64,000 bases of DNA from Margaritifera margaritifera (GCA_029931535.1 JAQPZY010001190.1:827001-891000), one strand, 5' to 3'. Numbered from the stretch's first letter, positions 45,661 to 57,535 are shown. Notes: generated by a model from the letters alone, not told the origin. Translations and numbers: made by a program.

Positions 45661-46203
45661 TAGTGTCCCTGGTGGTTTCATTACAGTCATTATCATATCT
45701 TGTTTATGTAATGACACCAAATGTTAAAGAATGGATATCTTCAGTTGCACCTTATTCAATTAGACTGAATAAAACTGCACTAATCTTGAATTTATTTTTC
45801 TTTTGGAAATTTAATGAGGATAATGATTTTGTAAAAATATAATATGCATTCATTTTAAAATACAATGTGTAAAAAGATAGGTACATGTTTAATATCCAAG
45901 CAATTTAATATTGTTGTCACCAAATGTACCATTAACAGCTGAGGATATTTTGTTTAGTGATGATAGAATCAAAATTAATTCTCTAATTAAAATGGAATCA
46001 ATTAAATTGCTGGAGACCCTTTCACATGCTTAGCACAAGGTCAGATCATTTTGGGACACATGGTCATTTCCTGAGAGCTGTGTAATATCTTGTCTGTATA
46101 ATTGCACCAGATGTCCAGAACAAGATGAGATAAAGTGTACCATTCTTTATTGAATTAAACTCAGTAAAACTTCCATTAAGTTTCTGTGATATTCTGGAAT
46201 AAA
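45661..46203. repeat. Copies of the low-copy repeat seen at 35660-37080
   Basis: Two diverged copies (45661-45780 and about 46010-46190) with GTCCCTGGTGG/GAGACCCTTTCACATGC, a GCACAAGGTCAGATC block, CACCAGATGTCCAGAACAAG and AACTCAGTAAAACT. Confidence 0.55.
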
Positions 46204-46205
46204 TA

Positions 46206-46422
46206 CCATATATACTCGCGTATAATCCGATACCAACTGTAAACTGCATAGACCCAGATATGCCGTCACATAATGCGCCAGCAGATCTGGGTCTATGTAG
46301 TTTGTAAGGATTAATCAGTAGAACAAACAACATAAACCCTGATCTGCCAGCGCATTATGCAGTGGCAGATCAGGGTCTATGTTGTTTGCATTTGGACCCA
46401 GATTATATGCGAGTATATACGG
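46206..46422 (+). mobile_element. 217-bp MITE family, full length
   Basis: TA flanks, ends CCATATATACTCGCGTATAA and complement ending GAGTATATACGG. Both hairpins are nearly perfect. It sits directly after the low-copy repeat. Confidence 0.95.
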
Positions 46423-46935
46423 TACATATTTTTTATTTGTACTTTTCAGTCTTCACCCATTATACATTTGCCTATATCCATAACATTCTTTATTTGATGT
46501 CCGCAAATCAACACATTAAATTGTATGCAACAGTTTTTTTTCTACAATTCAGGGGAACCATTGTTTCTTTTTTCTTTTTTTTTTCGTTTTAAAATTACCA
46601 ATGTCTAATGTTTAAAATTGTTTAAGATCATGCAGCCAGCAAAGAAAAAAGGAAAAGAAACAAATTACCTATTGATCTAACAACTTATTGTACAATTTAT
46701 GTCTTATGGGATAGCAAACCTGGAGATTTTATATGATTGCCTGCGACAGTTTATATTGATTATTTACATTACAGGCAGATTCATTACATCAATTAAAGAG
46801 CGATAATAATCTTAGGAGGAGAGGGTACTGATATTGGAAAGCTCTTAACAAGCCAACAAACATCTGGATCTGTTTTTTTCTTTCCCCACTTAGCTTGTCT
46901 TTTCTGAATGATATCATGCCCAGTAGTTTGCAACA
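46423..46935. other. Intronic sequence, no gene seen
   Basis: No exon or classified repeat was recognised. T-rich runs lie at 46565-46585. Confidence 0.5.
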
Positions 46936-47052
46936 TACATGCATACTGTACTTTGCAATGTGGATACTACAGTATATACATGTATACTGTACTTTACACT
47001 ATGGATACTATAGTATATACACTGTACTGTACAATATATATATATATATATA

Positions 47053-47119
<67 letters not shown>

Positions 47120-47395
47120 TACAGTACATACACTGTACTGTACAATGTGGATATTACAGGATAGACACTATACTGTATGATATGGATACTACAGTACATA
47201 TACTGTATTGTACAGTATGGATACTACAACATATACACTGTACTGTACAGTACGGATACTATAGTACATACACTAGTGTACAATATGGATACAATAGTAC
47301 ATACACTGTACTGTATAATATAGATAATACATACACTGTACTGTACAATATGGATACAACAGTACATGCACTGTACTGTACAATATGGATATTAA
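46936..47395. repeat. About 35-bp tandem repeat split by a (TA)n tract
   Basis: Units with ACTGTACTGTACAATATGGA and TACTACAGTACATAC repeat at about 32-37 bp spacing on both sides of an uninterrupted TA run at 47033-47118. Confidence 0.9.
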
Positions 47396-48152
47396 GCACA
47401 TTTGTGAAAAATAAGTTTGTACGAAAAATAGTGCACATGGGCTCTCCAGTATTTTTGTAGCAAAAAAAAAAGCATATTTGTATTTATAAGAAAATAAATG
47501 TCCAAGACTAAATATTTGTTTTACTGATGACTATTCTCCCCTTATTATGTGATTAATGTGACTATTTACACAAGTCATTTACATATAGTGGATCTACTAT
47601 CTGGACTCTGTTACCTTAGGAATCAGCTACCAATTGATCAAGCTAATAACCTTCGGGTTCAAAGCAGGATGTTGCAGCTACATGTACCTAAGCATGTGAT
47701 ATCTATCACAGTTTTCCTTTTGCTCTTATATGTATGCAATAATCAGTTTTAAACATGATACAGTAATGTACATTAATGTACAATATGTACATTTTTAGTG
47801 AAATATTTGTGCGATATCAACCTACAAATTAATTCCTTCCTACATTTTTAAATATTGTGTACATGTACGGCTTTCATGGGAGATTATGTAATATTTAGCT
47901 CAATTAGTTGTACCTTCTGAAAATAAAGTATTATTATTATTTTATCTATTTACAGCACCCAGTTTTGTTACTGCCTTTCTTATATTTTGAAATATCTTTA
48001 TGTAATACACTGTAAAATCTTGTTGATAACCTCCGATATGGAAATTGTGCAAATACTTTTATTGTGGTACATTTCACTCTCAACAAGTGCATATGACCTT
48101 CACTACAGTAGTGTAGTAATAATGGAGCCTGGCCCATTATTTTGGTAGGAAA
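47396..48152. other. Intronic sequence, no gene seen
   Basis: No exon, RNA gene or classified repeat was recognised. Confidence 0.5.
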
Positions 48153-48316
48153 CTGCGGTAGCTCAGTTGGTAGAGCATCAGCCTCATAATTCAAGGGTCA
48201 CTGGTTCGAAACCTGCCCGGGTCAACTGCGCCATTGTGTCCTTGGGAGAGGCACTTAGCTCCCATTTCATCAGTATGATATAGCCAATAATGTGTTAAAA
48301 GTGCCGTTTAAGCAAA
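48153..48316 (+). mobile_element. SINE-A copy, tRNA-derived, best-preserved head
   Basis: A box TAGCTCAGTTGGTAGAGC (48160-48177) and B box GGTTCGAAACC (48203-48213) are canonical. The anticodon loop reads CTCATAA, so the head resembles tRNA-Met. It is not a tRNA gene: the acceptor arms do not pair and the SINE body follows (GTGTCCTTGGGAGAGGCACT, then ATGATATAGCCAATAATGTG and AAAGTGCCGTTTAA). The preserved boxes make it the most likely recent copy of this family here. Confidence 0.9.
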
Positions 48317-48789
48317 GAATGAGACCAAATTGGAAGCAAAATTTTTCACTGACTACTGTCACACTTTTGGTAGCTGCAAGATCGCAGATAACTATTACCC
48401 ACAAGCTTTAAAAAGGGGCAGAATTTAGTACTTTTTAGTTATCATGCATCACACCAATGTGACGCTACATGTACCAGCTAATCACTACAATTCTGAAAGG
48501 GTGGTGGTGGTGATGTTCAAACTAGCCATTATGGGAATGAGGTCACTGTTCTGTGAATGATGTCAGGAGACAGATTTTACTATTTGCTGGCCTATAATAT
48601 TGGCTTGCCAATTTAGGTTGTTTGTCAGCTAGACAGTGTTCTGGAGTAAATTACTTAAACTGGGAATTTTGCATGATTTTGAAATCTTTCACAATTGGAC
48701 AGAGTCCCATTTTTGGCCTCTGATGCCCCTCCCCAGTCACTGCACTAATTTAAAAACTAAGCTTATGCTTTCCCAAAGGTTTAGTAAGG
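48317..48789. other. Intronic sequence, no gene seen
   Basis: No exon or RNA gene was recognised. Confidence 0.5.
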
Positions 48790-49599
48790 GCCAGGACTTT
48801 TCTTGACAACGCAATGGGTGGTCTAGTCCCCCCCCCCCTCGCCACATGAGACCCTTGGTCTCTGCATCAAGCCATAAGGTTCATATCCATTCCTGGCCAA
48901 TTAAATCTCCCACTTTGGATACCAAAGTGACTCAAGTATGTATTTCCACGGGGACCTGGGCCTGCCTCCCAGTTTAAACACTGGAAACTTTAGGAAAAAA
49001 GGTCAGGTCACTAGTAGCCTTAGCCTAGCATGCCAACCACTTTTTAGCAGTGTTGTTCAGCCTGCTAAAGAGGAAACTGTGTCATCATTTGCCCTTCATC
49101 AGTTGTTGATAGTAGTTTGAAAACATCTTGTCATGTGTTATTGTTGACCATGCCTTATCAGCAGAGCTTCTCCACTTCCGTAGGGATGTTGCTATGGACA
49201 CATCCAAGGTCTTACTAGAGCACAGTAAGAACTTTATGAGGCCTGCTCCCCTGGAAGCAGAGACTCTCTTCAAGGGCTTATCCTCTTCTTGGCTTCTCAG
49301 TATCTCAGAGATCAGCAACACCAGTCCTTTGCATCTGTTCGTGACCCATCGAACCGGCCAAGAAGCGAAATCATCCTGACTGACCACAGGGTCCATTGGT
49401 GAATTTCTTTAAAGCCATGCAGCCCAATTCAAAACAACACCCAAATTTTAGAACTCCCTTTCAGTAGTTGGGCCCCAGATGGGCACGTTACAAAGGCCCA
49501 GGGAGGAAGTTGGCGGGCCCTTCTGTCTGTCCTAAGGACAAGGGTGGGCAGCCCTAGAACTTGCTCCCTCTCCTGCAGAGTGTTCCTCTTCCGTTGGTT

Positions 49600-50080
49600 C
49601 CTGTAGGTGCCAGGCTAAGCCTCATTTCAGGGACTTGGTCTGGCATAATGGTTGATGGCTGGGTCCTTTCAATCATAAAGGTGGATACCGGCTTCAGTTT
49701 CAGGATCTTCCTTCTCTAGTTAGGTCCCCCATGTTCTTCCACGAGTTGAATCTGGTGCAATTAAGGAAGAGGTGCACAACCCTTCTTCAAAAGGGTGCAG
49801 TAGATAGGTTGTTCAGCCTATTTAAGGTCACTAGGTATCCCAATCTTCCATTTTCGATGATTGGTTGATCCACAATGGCTGGCTAGAGTCCCTCAGACTA
49901 GTTCTGTCTCGCTTTTGGTCCATAGTGACCAGACTGGGTCTTCTAACCAACCTAGAGAAATTGGAGCTTACTCCATCTCAAGATTTCATTTATGTGGGGT
50001 TGAATTTCCTCACAAAGAGGATTAACTGTGTCCCTCGGGACAGAGTAGTCAAGATCCTGTCCTGTTGGAGGTGCTGAGAG
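49600..50080 (+). pseudogene. DIRS reverse transcriptase, middle deleted (copy 3)
   Basis: The N-terminal part is present (LISGTWSGIMVDGWVLSII, then a KVDTGFSF stretch, 49620-49710), as is a KGAVDRLFSLFKVTR-like stretch near 49790-49830. The sequence then jumps to IFDDWLIHNG at 49850-49880 and GLLTNLEKLELTPSQD, so the part between the RT start and the FDD box is missing. This is roughly the reverse of copy 1, which lacks the N-terminal part and keeps the segment just before FDD. Confidence 0.82.
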
Positions 50081-50990
50081 CAATGACCACGTTGTCGGCT
50101 TGTCCTTTTCTGTCTCTGCTGTGGACCTTGTACTCCACAACAGGCATGGTTCCTCTTGGCAGATGGTACTTGCACCCTCTCCATTTTCTCCTTTTGGTGA
50201 ACTGGAAACCACACAGGGATCATGTGAATGCACAGATTTCTTTAGGTGTGGATTTCCACCATCATCTGATTTGGTGGTCAAATTGGGGCCAGTTTCTGAC
50301 CAGAGTCCCCATACATGCCTCAGAACCCCAATTCTATCTGTTTGCAGACACATCAGATTCAGGGTGGGGCAATTATCTGGAGCTGAAAGGACTGATTCTT
50401 CAGGGTTCATTTTTCAAGAAGAATCTATCCTCTAAATCAACAATTTGGAAATGAGGGCAATGTTCTTAGCCCTCCAGGGGTGCATCAATAAAATAAGAGT
50501 TTTCCTCTGATGACACTTTGGTAGTTTCGTACCTCAGGAGACAAGGAGGCACACATGCCTCATCTGTCTGCATGGAGGTTTGGAACCTCCTTTGCTGGGT
50601 GCCTTGGAAGGCATTACCCTCTGAGCTAGCCTTATTTCTCGTAAAAAGATATTTTTGCAAACAGTCTGTCAAGGAAAGGGAAGATAGTCCTCATGGAATG
50701 ATTCCTACACCAATCCATTGCGGATTCCCAGTTCCAACTTTGGGGGACACCATTGGTGGACTTGTTGAAGGCTAAACAACAAGCTCCCCTTTTTTGTTTC
50801 CCCAGTGCCCATCCAGAGGACTTGGGCAGTGGATGCTTTCAGCCTGAAGTGGGATCGTACTGTTTGCGTAAGCCTTTCCATCCTTCAGGATCATCCCTCT
50901 GGTACTTCACAAGTAAGGAACTCCACTGCTCAGTTCATTTTGATAGCCTCTCTGTCCCCCAACTGATTGTGGTTAAACAATCTTTTCCTC
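50080..50990 (+). pseudogene. DIRS RNase H domain (copy 3)
   Basis: The frame 50065-50454 ends with FADTSDSGWGNYLELKG (50341 on), which keeps the first catalytic Asp lost in copy 1. Further blocks (TLGDTIGGLVE, a WAVDAFSL-like stretch near 50828, and FILIAS) are recognisable only in shifting frames. The sequence continues into the recombinase. Confidence 0.8.
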
Positions 50991-51109
50991 CGGCTGGTGG
51001 ACCATTCCAGGACATTATCCTGGAGGAGGAATCTCCTGTCACGGCACAGGGGCTCACTCCCACACAACATCCCCTAAATTCTCCACCTTTTTGCTTGGCT
51101 CATCTCAAA

Positions 51110-51985
51110 CAATCTCTCCACTAGAACTGGTTTTCGAACAAGTTGCCAACTTCATTATTTAGTCCAGGAGACGATCTGTGTCTAAGGTCTATGATGATAA
51201 GTGGAAAATCCTTGGGGATTGGTGCAGTAGGAAACGTGTCAATCCTAGCTGTTTTTCAGTGAGTGCATTGGCTGATTTTTTCTCTCTTCCTTTTGAAGAG
51301 AAACAATGCTTGGTTTCTACTATCAAGGACTATAGCCCTGTCCAACACACTTAAATTTTCTATAGGCCTGGCTATTTGGATGGACTCTTACTTAGCAGAC
51401 ATGCTCAGGTATTTTGAGCTTCCAAGTCCGGTGTCTTGCTCGCTATTGCCAAGATGGAATCACTCTTGCATCTTGCGGTATCTAACTAAAACTCCCTATG
51501 AATTTTTGGGCGAAGCTTTCTTCAAGAACCTTACCCTCAAGCCTGTTTTCTTGCTCTCATTAGCGTCTTTGCGATGATGGTGCAAGCTTCATGGCCTATC
51601 CATAGAGCTGGACTGTATAACGTTAAGTGGAATTATGAGTAGACTTCTCTCTTTTACCAACCAGGTTTTTAGCAACACCAGCTTCCATCAGTTGTTCCAC
51701 TCCTGATTGAGATCCCCAGTCTCAGCTGTATCTGTACTGGTGATGATCCAGTTAGACTTTTATGCCCAGTTACGGCTTTATGCTTCTGGTTGCCAGCTTC
51801 TAAAGGGAGAAGAAAGGGGTAGGAAACATCTTTTCCTCACCCTTAAGGGTTCGGCTGATCTTTCAGCTTCCACCAATTCAAGGTGGATTGCATATACTAT
51901 CAGGAGAACTTATCACTCTCTTCCTGAGAGGGATCTTTCATTCATGAAATTAAAGCGCATGAGGTTCAAGCCAATTCAAACCTCC
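51110..51985 (+). pseudogene. DIRS tyrosine recombinase (copy 3)
   Basis: Core-binding region SLVSTIKDYSPVQHT-like near 51300-51350. The first arginine block reads LASLR followed by TGA and WCKLHGLS near 51560-51600, so it is broken where copy 2 has RQRSELHALS. The second block reads HEVQA at 51958-51972 with CAA (Gln) at 51967-51969 for the family Arg. The copy ends shortly after, before the Tyr block. Confidence 0.82.
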
Positions 51986-52069
51986 AGTCTTCATGATTAA
52001 GTTTTTAATCCACTGGCACACTGGAGCAGCAAACTTCTAGAATGCACTGGCCGGAACTAAATTTCAATT

Positions 52070-52711
52070 GGTCACAGAAAAATCAAAATATTAAGCTTAC
52101 CATAGTATTTTCTCATAACAACCTTAGACTGACTTTAAACAAATATATATTGTGTTAAAAATGAGAAAAGCATTGTATTTTTCTTCTTATTTATTCCATC
52201 ATAAAAGTATATCATAGAATTAATGAGTTTTGACTACACTTTATATTTCATTGTTTTTCAATAAATAAGTTGATAGTCAGCATTCTGACATTGATTTCAA
52301 GGTCAAAGGTCTTGACTCACTGTTGGCTTGTGAGCATGACAACACACAAAAGCATCAATGCATTTTTATCAAATCAAGTTTTGTGAATACATTTGAAGAA
52401 TACACTAAATGATGGCAGTTAAATAACTTGTGTTTTTTATGTAAGAAATATTAATTATGGATTAAATCAAACTTATCATGTGAGTATATATTGACAGTAT
52501 CTGCGACAATTTCAATATGATGTATAAGGTCAAAGGCAATGCCAGAAATTTTTGTAGTGCACTTATCTTGTGAGTGTTAACTTAAGAAACTATTTTTGTT
52601 GCAAAATCTGTTATGTAGGTGTTTATCAAGATTTTCTTAGATGATTTCATTTACTCAGCAAATAAAAAATATAAATATTAAGAATGCTAAAACTGATGTC
52701 TTAAATAGATT
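52070..52711. repeat. First copy of a direct repeat with 53040-53460
   Basis: From about 52250, AGTTGATAGTCAGCATTCTG, AAGGTCAAAGGTCTTGACTC and a GACAACACACAAAAGCATCA-type block recur about 780 bp downstream as AGTTGATAGTGAGCACTCTG, AAGGTCAAAGGTCTTGACTC and a related block. Confidence 0.75.
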
Positions 52712-52916
52712 TTTTTTAGCTCTACTGGTCATAGACCAGAAGAGCTTATGCTATGGCCTGGTGTCTGTCTTTTGTCCATCTCATCTTATGATACCTAATT
52801 GGTCCTAAATAAAAATGATGGTGAACAAAAGTGACCTGTTTGAAAATCTTGTTATCACTACTCATCTTTAATCTATAGTCCTATTAACATGGAGTTTTCA
52901 CTAAAACACTTCTCAC

Positions 52917-52948
<32 letters not shown>

Positions 52949-53577
52949 TGTATGTATGTATGTATGTATGTATGTATGTATGTATGTATGTATGTATGTA
53001 TGTATGTTTGTATGTATGTATGTATGTGTATATATATATATTTGGTCTTAATGAACAAGTTGATAGTGAGCACTCTGAGGTTGATTTTAAGGTCAAAGGT
53101 CTTGACTCAGGTTTTTAGCTTGGAAGCGTAACAACGCAAACATGCATGAATTGATTTTTTATCAAAACCAGTTTGTGGATATATCTGATGAATAACTTGA
53201 ATACTTTAACTTTTTTGTTCTTTCCCAAATATTATAGATTTAACAAAACTTAGCATTTGTGTATATTTGGACATTGTCTCAAATTCAGTGATTTTTTTAG
53301 TCCATGATATCAAGTCCAAGATCAAAGGCCATAACAAAGAATTTTGTTCTGCACTTACAGGTGTCTTGTGAAGTTGTGTAATGATAACTTGGACATGTAA
53401 GAAAATATCTTTGTTACTAAATTTGGTATGTTGGAGTTCTCAAGAATATCAGAGACAGTTTAAATGCTCACCAGTGAAAAAAACAATAAAAGGACCCAAG
53501 AAATGGTCTTAACTTGGAATCCTGAGAATTCTTTTCCTCCTTTAGAGTGTCAGTCCCTTTGAGGGACCCTTGTTTCC
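52712..53577 (+). repeat. Head-array-tail element 3 ('pearl'-like)
   Basis: The head keeps a clean hairpin (AGCTCTACTGGTCATAGACC, then AGAAGAGCT) at 52718-52746. About one array unit follows, then a (TATG)n tract, then a segment shared with 52250-52680. The tail (AAGAATATCAGAGACAGTTT) ends in CAGTCCCTTTGAGGGACCCT, with a GTCCCT/AGGGAC hairpin at 53552-53567. Confidence 0.8.
52917..53027. repeat. (TATG)n microsatellite
   Basis: About 27 tetranucleotide repeats with one TTTG variant, followed by a short TA run. It sits inside the array of the element above. Confidence 0.98.
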
Positions 53578-53596
53578 AAATATTGACTCTATCAAC

Positions 53597-53955
53597 AGAT
53601 GTTCTGTTAAGTGACAATAGGATATTATAGCCTGTACTTCACAAATTACTGTATATACTCGCGTATAATCTCATATCAACTGCAAACTGCATGGACTCAG
53701 ATATGCCATCGCATAATGCGCTGGCAGATCTGGGTCTATGCAGTTTGTATGGACTCATCAGTAGAACAAACAACATAGATCCTGATCTGCCGGCACATAA
53801 TGCGCCGGCAGATCAGGGTCTATGTTGTTTGCATTTGGACCCGGGTTATACGTGAGTATATACAGTAAATTTGAAAAGGTCAAACAGATGTTCTGTTAAG
53901 TGATAATAGGGTATTATAGCCTTTACTTCACAAATTAAATTTGAAAAGGTCAAAT
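53597..53955. repeat. Short direct duplication, one copy split by a MITE
   Basis: The sequence ACAGATGTTCTGTTAAGTGA through CACAAATTAAATTTGAAAAG occurs twice. The first copy (53597-53647 plus 53866-53880) is interrupted by a MITE. The second (53882-53950) is continuous. Confidence 0.93.
53649..53865 (+). mobile_element. 217-bp MITE family, full length, with empty site next to it
   Basis: Left end CTGTATATACTCGCGTATAA, right end GAGTATATACAG, flanked by TA at 53647-53648 and 53866-53867. The uninterrupted duplicate downstream reads CAAATTAAATTTG at the same site, so the element ends are defined exactly and the target duplication is TA. Both hairpins are conserved. Confidence 0.97.
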
Positions 53956-54879
53956 TGTTTTCAACTCCTTTGGGTGTTTTTAATTTCCTCAGAAGGTCTT
54001 CTTTTCCATCTGTGTGATTGCTACAGATGTCCCTGAAGGAATAATCAGTTTATTGATGTAACTAGGGAGTTCTGGTGCTCAGATCTTGGATTGATATATT
54101 CTACAGGATCCTCAAAAGCTCTCATTTATTGTATTCTCAGTAATGACAAATGCAGTAAAATCTGCCTTATAGTGGACACCTTTATAATGAACAGACAATA
54201 GTTATTGGTCCATGTCTTATATTTATGATTTTTCCAAACATCTGTATTATGGACATATATCCATTAGGGACACATTTGTATGTCCATTGAGTCTCCTTTA
54301 TTGACAGGTTTCATTCTAATATGTACCTGGCTAACTGCTAATGTTCAATTGAAAAATGTGAAAATCAGAAAAATTCTGGAGTAAGCAGCTTTCCAGAAGA
54401 TGCACTCGGGATTTTTTAAAGACCTTTTAAGATCAATTTTATCAAAATGGGACATTTTCATTTTGTTATATATAGTCTGCAGTGAAGAATGGCTTGTAAA
54501 ATGATATAATGTACAGAAAACATCTTGTTGATAGAATATATGTTGTTTTATGTAGAAAAGAAACAAAACACAACTTTGTTTGGTTATTGGCCAATCTTTT
54601 CCCTGAAAATTTCATAACCATGTCATTTCCACTGCATATCTGTAAAACTGACTGAAATTTCACAATTGGCAAATGAAAATCTGCAAGTGTAATCATGCAT
54701 CCAGATGTACTTTGCTTTGGCATTGATTTCTGATCTTGTGAATTGTTAATCAAACAGGACTGATCGTCTTGGAAAGGAGATAGGAATTGTCGAATATATT
54801 TGAATATACAGCATAGAATGCACAAAAATGTTCACATGTACTACTTGATTTCTGCCCTGTTTCCATCTTTACATCACTG
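53956..54879. other. Intronic sequence, no gene seen
   Basis: No exon, RNA gene or classified repeat was recognised. Confidence 0.5.
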
Positions 54880-55420
54880 TTTCATCAACTCCATTTTGAA
54901 TAGAGTTATTGGCCTTGACAACTTCAAATCTTCTGATGTGATGTTGCTTGTAACCAGCATAGCTCTGCAACCCTTACACATAATTGGATGCCATTTTTTG
55001 GATGAATTGCCTATTGCATGTAGATGTGCCTTTTAAAGGCTTTGTCTTTTCAGGTCCAGTTTTGATGGAGTTATTACCATTTTTCTATCAGTATTACATT
55101 TCCAGTACAGCAGAACCTTGTAACAAGCAAAGCTCAATTCAACATATTCTGGTGCAATTTGGTGTGCAGATTGTCTTGTAGCATTAAATGTGCCTTTTAT
55201 GGGTGTTGTCTTATTAACACCATATTGGATAGAGTAAACATTATTTTGGATAGAGTTATAGCCCTTGATAATTAACTTCACATCTTCATATGGGATGTTG
55301 CTTATAACCAGCTAAGTTCAAGAACCATTCAACATATTCCCATGTAATTTGGTATGAACATTGTTGCATAGACCAAGCTGTACCTTTTTATTGGGTAAGC
55401 CTAGTTTGGATGAGTTATGC
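54880..55420. repeat. Diverged about 180-190 bp tandem repeat
   Basis: Two to three units share TTGGATAGAGTTAT, GGCCTTGA(C/T)AA, CTTC...ATCTTC...TGTGATGTTGCTT, GTAACCAGCATAG, CAACATATTC and TGTGCCTTTTA blocks. Confidence 0.65.
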
Positions 55421-55432
55421 CTACCTGATTGC

Positions 55433-55618
55433 TCATCCTGCTGACTGCTCATTTTCATCATCATAATTCCCCTAACTGCTGATTTTCATCATCATAATTC
55501 CCCTGACTGCTTATTTTCATCATCATATTTCCCCTAACTGCTGATTTTGATAATCATAATTCCCCTAATTGCTGATTTTGATAATCATAATTCCCCTAAC
55601 TGCTGATTTTCATCATCA
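55433..55618. repeat. 31-bp tandem repeat, about 6 copies
   Basis: Units of AATTCCCCTAACTGCTGATT followed by TTCATCATCAT, with one T-to-G and C-to-A variant sub-type (TTTTGATAATCAT). Confidence 0.92.
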
Positions 55619-57535
55619 AAAAGCAATATTTTTTCAATAGAAGGCAATAAAAGCAGAACATTACACCGTCTTATTAATATTACTAAATGCACAAAGGAAA
55701 CAAGAATAACATTGATACATATCACTGAAAAATGTAAAGCTGATTCCAGGTATCAGTGTAATTAGATTACTAAATTCCTAATGGCCATAAGAAGTACCTT
55801 TTTTAAAAGTCTATTTAATTTAGTAAGACTCCCTTTAAACTTGAATTTCATATATCAATCAGTCCACTCAAATTTCATTACTCATGATCCAACTATAGAT
55901 AACAAAAGTCCATTAACTTCTGAAACATGTAAACACAAAATTATTTTCTTTTCTTCTTTATCTGAACAGACTGTCCTTTCTAATGAATAGAATGCCTCTG
56001 GTAAAAGAAAATTTAAAATGTTTATTGATAAATTGTGATGTTTATAAATGACAAAATATTTATAGCAACTAACATTGACAATTGTCACCACATTAAGACA
56101 AGTAAATCAATAGTTGTACTGTATAATGATGCTATTATCTGTTCACAACAGTGGCTGACAGTGTTGATTGTTGTGCATTAATGTTATATTCAACGTAAAT
56201 GTCACAAAACTTTCTTGATTATTATTTGAGATATCTTCTGTTAAATATCTTTATTCTAATGACCCCTGTAACTTAATACAAATTTGCTAAAAACTGTTTC
56301 AACCGGTTTTTTTTTTCCTCTATGAAGTCTAACTTTATCTGTATTATTTCCCTTTTTTTTCCCTCCCTACTGAAACTTTTGGTAATAGGATAACTTTTTG
56401 ATTTTTTTGTATGATCATCAATTATAAATTTCAATGACAGTAATTCTGAGCAGGAAAAATTATAACAGTTTCTGCATGGACTATCAGGTATTGGTTCCAT
56501 TTTTACGAGTTTATTCAGCAGGAACATGACAATATTTTGTATTAGAATGTCTCTTTACATTTCTTTAATGGGATTTGAAACAAAGTCAGATTTTGAGTAC
56601 TTTATTTCAGCTTTGAACAACCCAAACTTGACTGTTTCACAATGGTGTACCTTAACCCCCTCCATTCAGTCAATCAAATCATGCAATGCACCTGTATGGA
56701 ACCATCACATGCATGATTTGGTGATGCCTTAGACACAGGGTTCTGTGTCACAAGTGATGGATTGCCGACTCAGCCTACTTGTCAATCAATCGTTACTACA
56801 TTGCAACTAACAATTGTTTGCTGAGCAGTCATATATGGACATTATATTCCATATTATTTACTTCAAGAAATTTCTGCCTTCAATAAGGAACAAAAAGAGA
56901 AAAGAAAATTACAGCTCAAAGAAAAATTCCAGCCCTTCCTGACCCAAGATTAAATGGTGTTGCCAATACTATCTGACAACCCTGACAGTTTTGTCACTTG
57001 AGGTAATAAAAGCCCTAAAGTGTATTGAACATACTTTTAATTAGATGTCTACAGGTGAAGTACAAATGGGGTGAACCATCAAATGCCTGGCTGGGGCAGT
57101 CATTAAATCCAAGAGCAGGCAGGCAATGGCCATCACCAGGTGTTTAAATGTTGTTTTTTAAATATGATACAGACCTCATACTGTGTGAACAAATGGTGAA
57201 TAGATGTTAATTGTCTGATTGTGATATTTTGACTCTCTTAGTTATTGATTGTTCACACCACTTTGATTTTAGCTATTTATTTTCCTTCAGCAGCAATAAA
57301 CCAAATTAAATTTAATCTGCCTGTACAGCAGAGAGTAAGATCTTGTTAGGATTAGGTCAATGAAATATAAGCAAGCAAGATGCAGCTACAACAGCTTCCA
57401 TATCAGCACTGCACACAAATAGCTATTAACACTTGGAAACAGCTGCTGCTGCCTCATTGTGCAATATACTGTATATATTCAGATAGCAGCAATATATTGT
57501 TCATATTGCCAGTTTTGTTTCTGCACAGTAACTCA
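55619..57535. other. Intronic sequence, no gene seen
   Basis: No exon, RNA gene or classified repeat was recognised. Open frames at 55781, 56526 and 57380 have no homology that I can name. Confidence 0.45.

Larger units (their letters stand above)
48790..51985 (+). mobile_element. DIRS-type element, both ends truncated (copy 3)
   Basis: Aligns with copy 1 from its late gag (about 42090) to the HxxR block of the recombinase (44594). Neither inverted terminal repeats nor an internal complementary region is present. It lies about 3.6 kb downstream of copy 1 in the same orientation. Every ORF is disrupted. Confidence 0.85.

Noticed and set aside
48157..48230. A possible tRNA-Met gene
   Set aside because: A and B boxes are good and the loop reads CAT, but the acceptor arms do not pair and the sequence continues into a SINE body shared with other copies.
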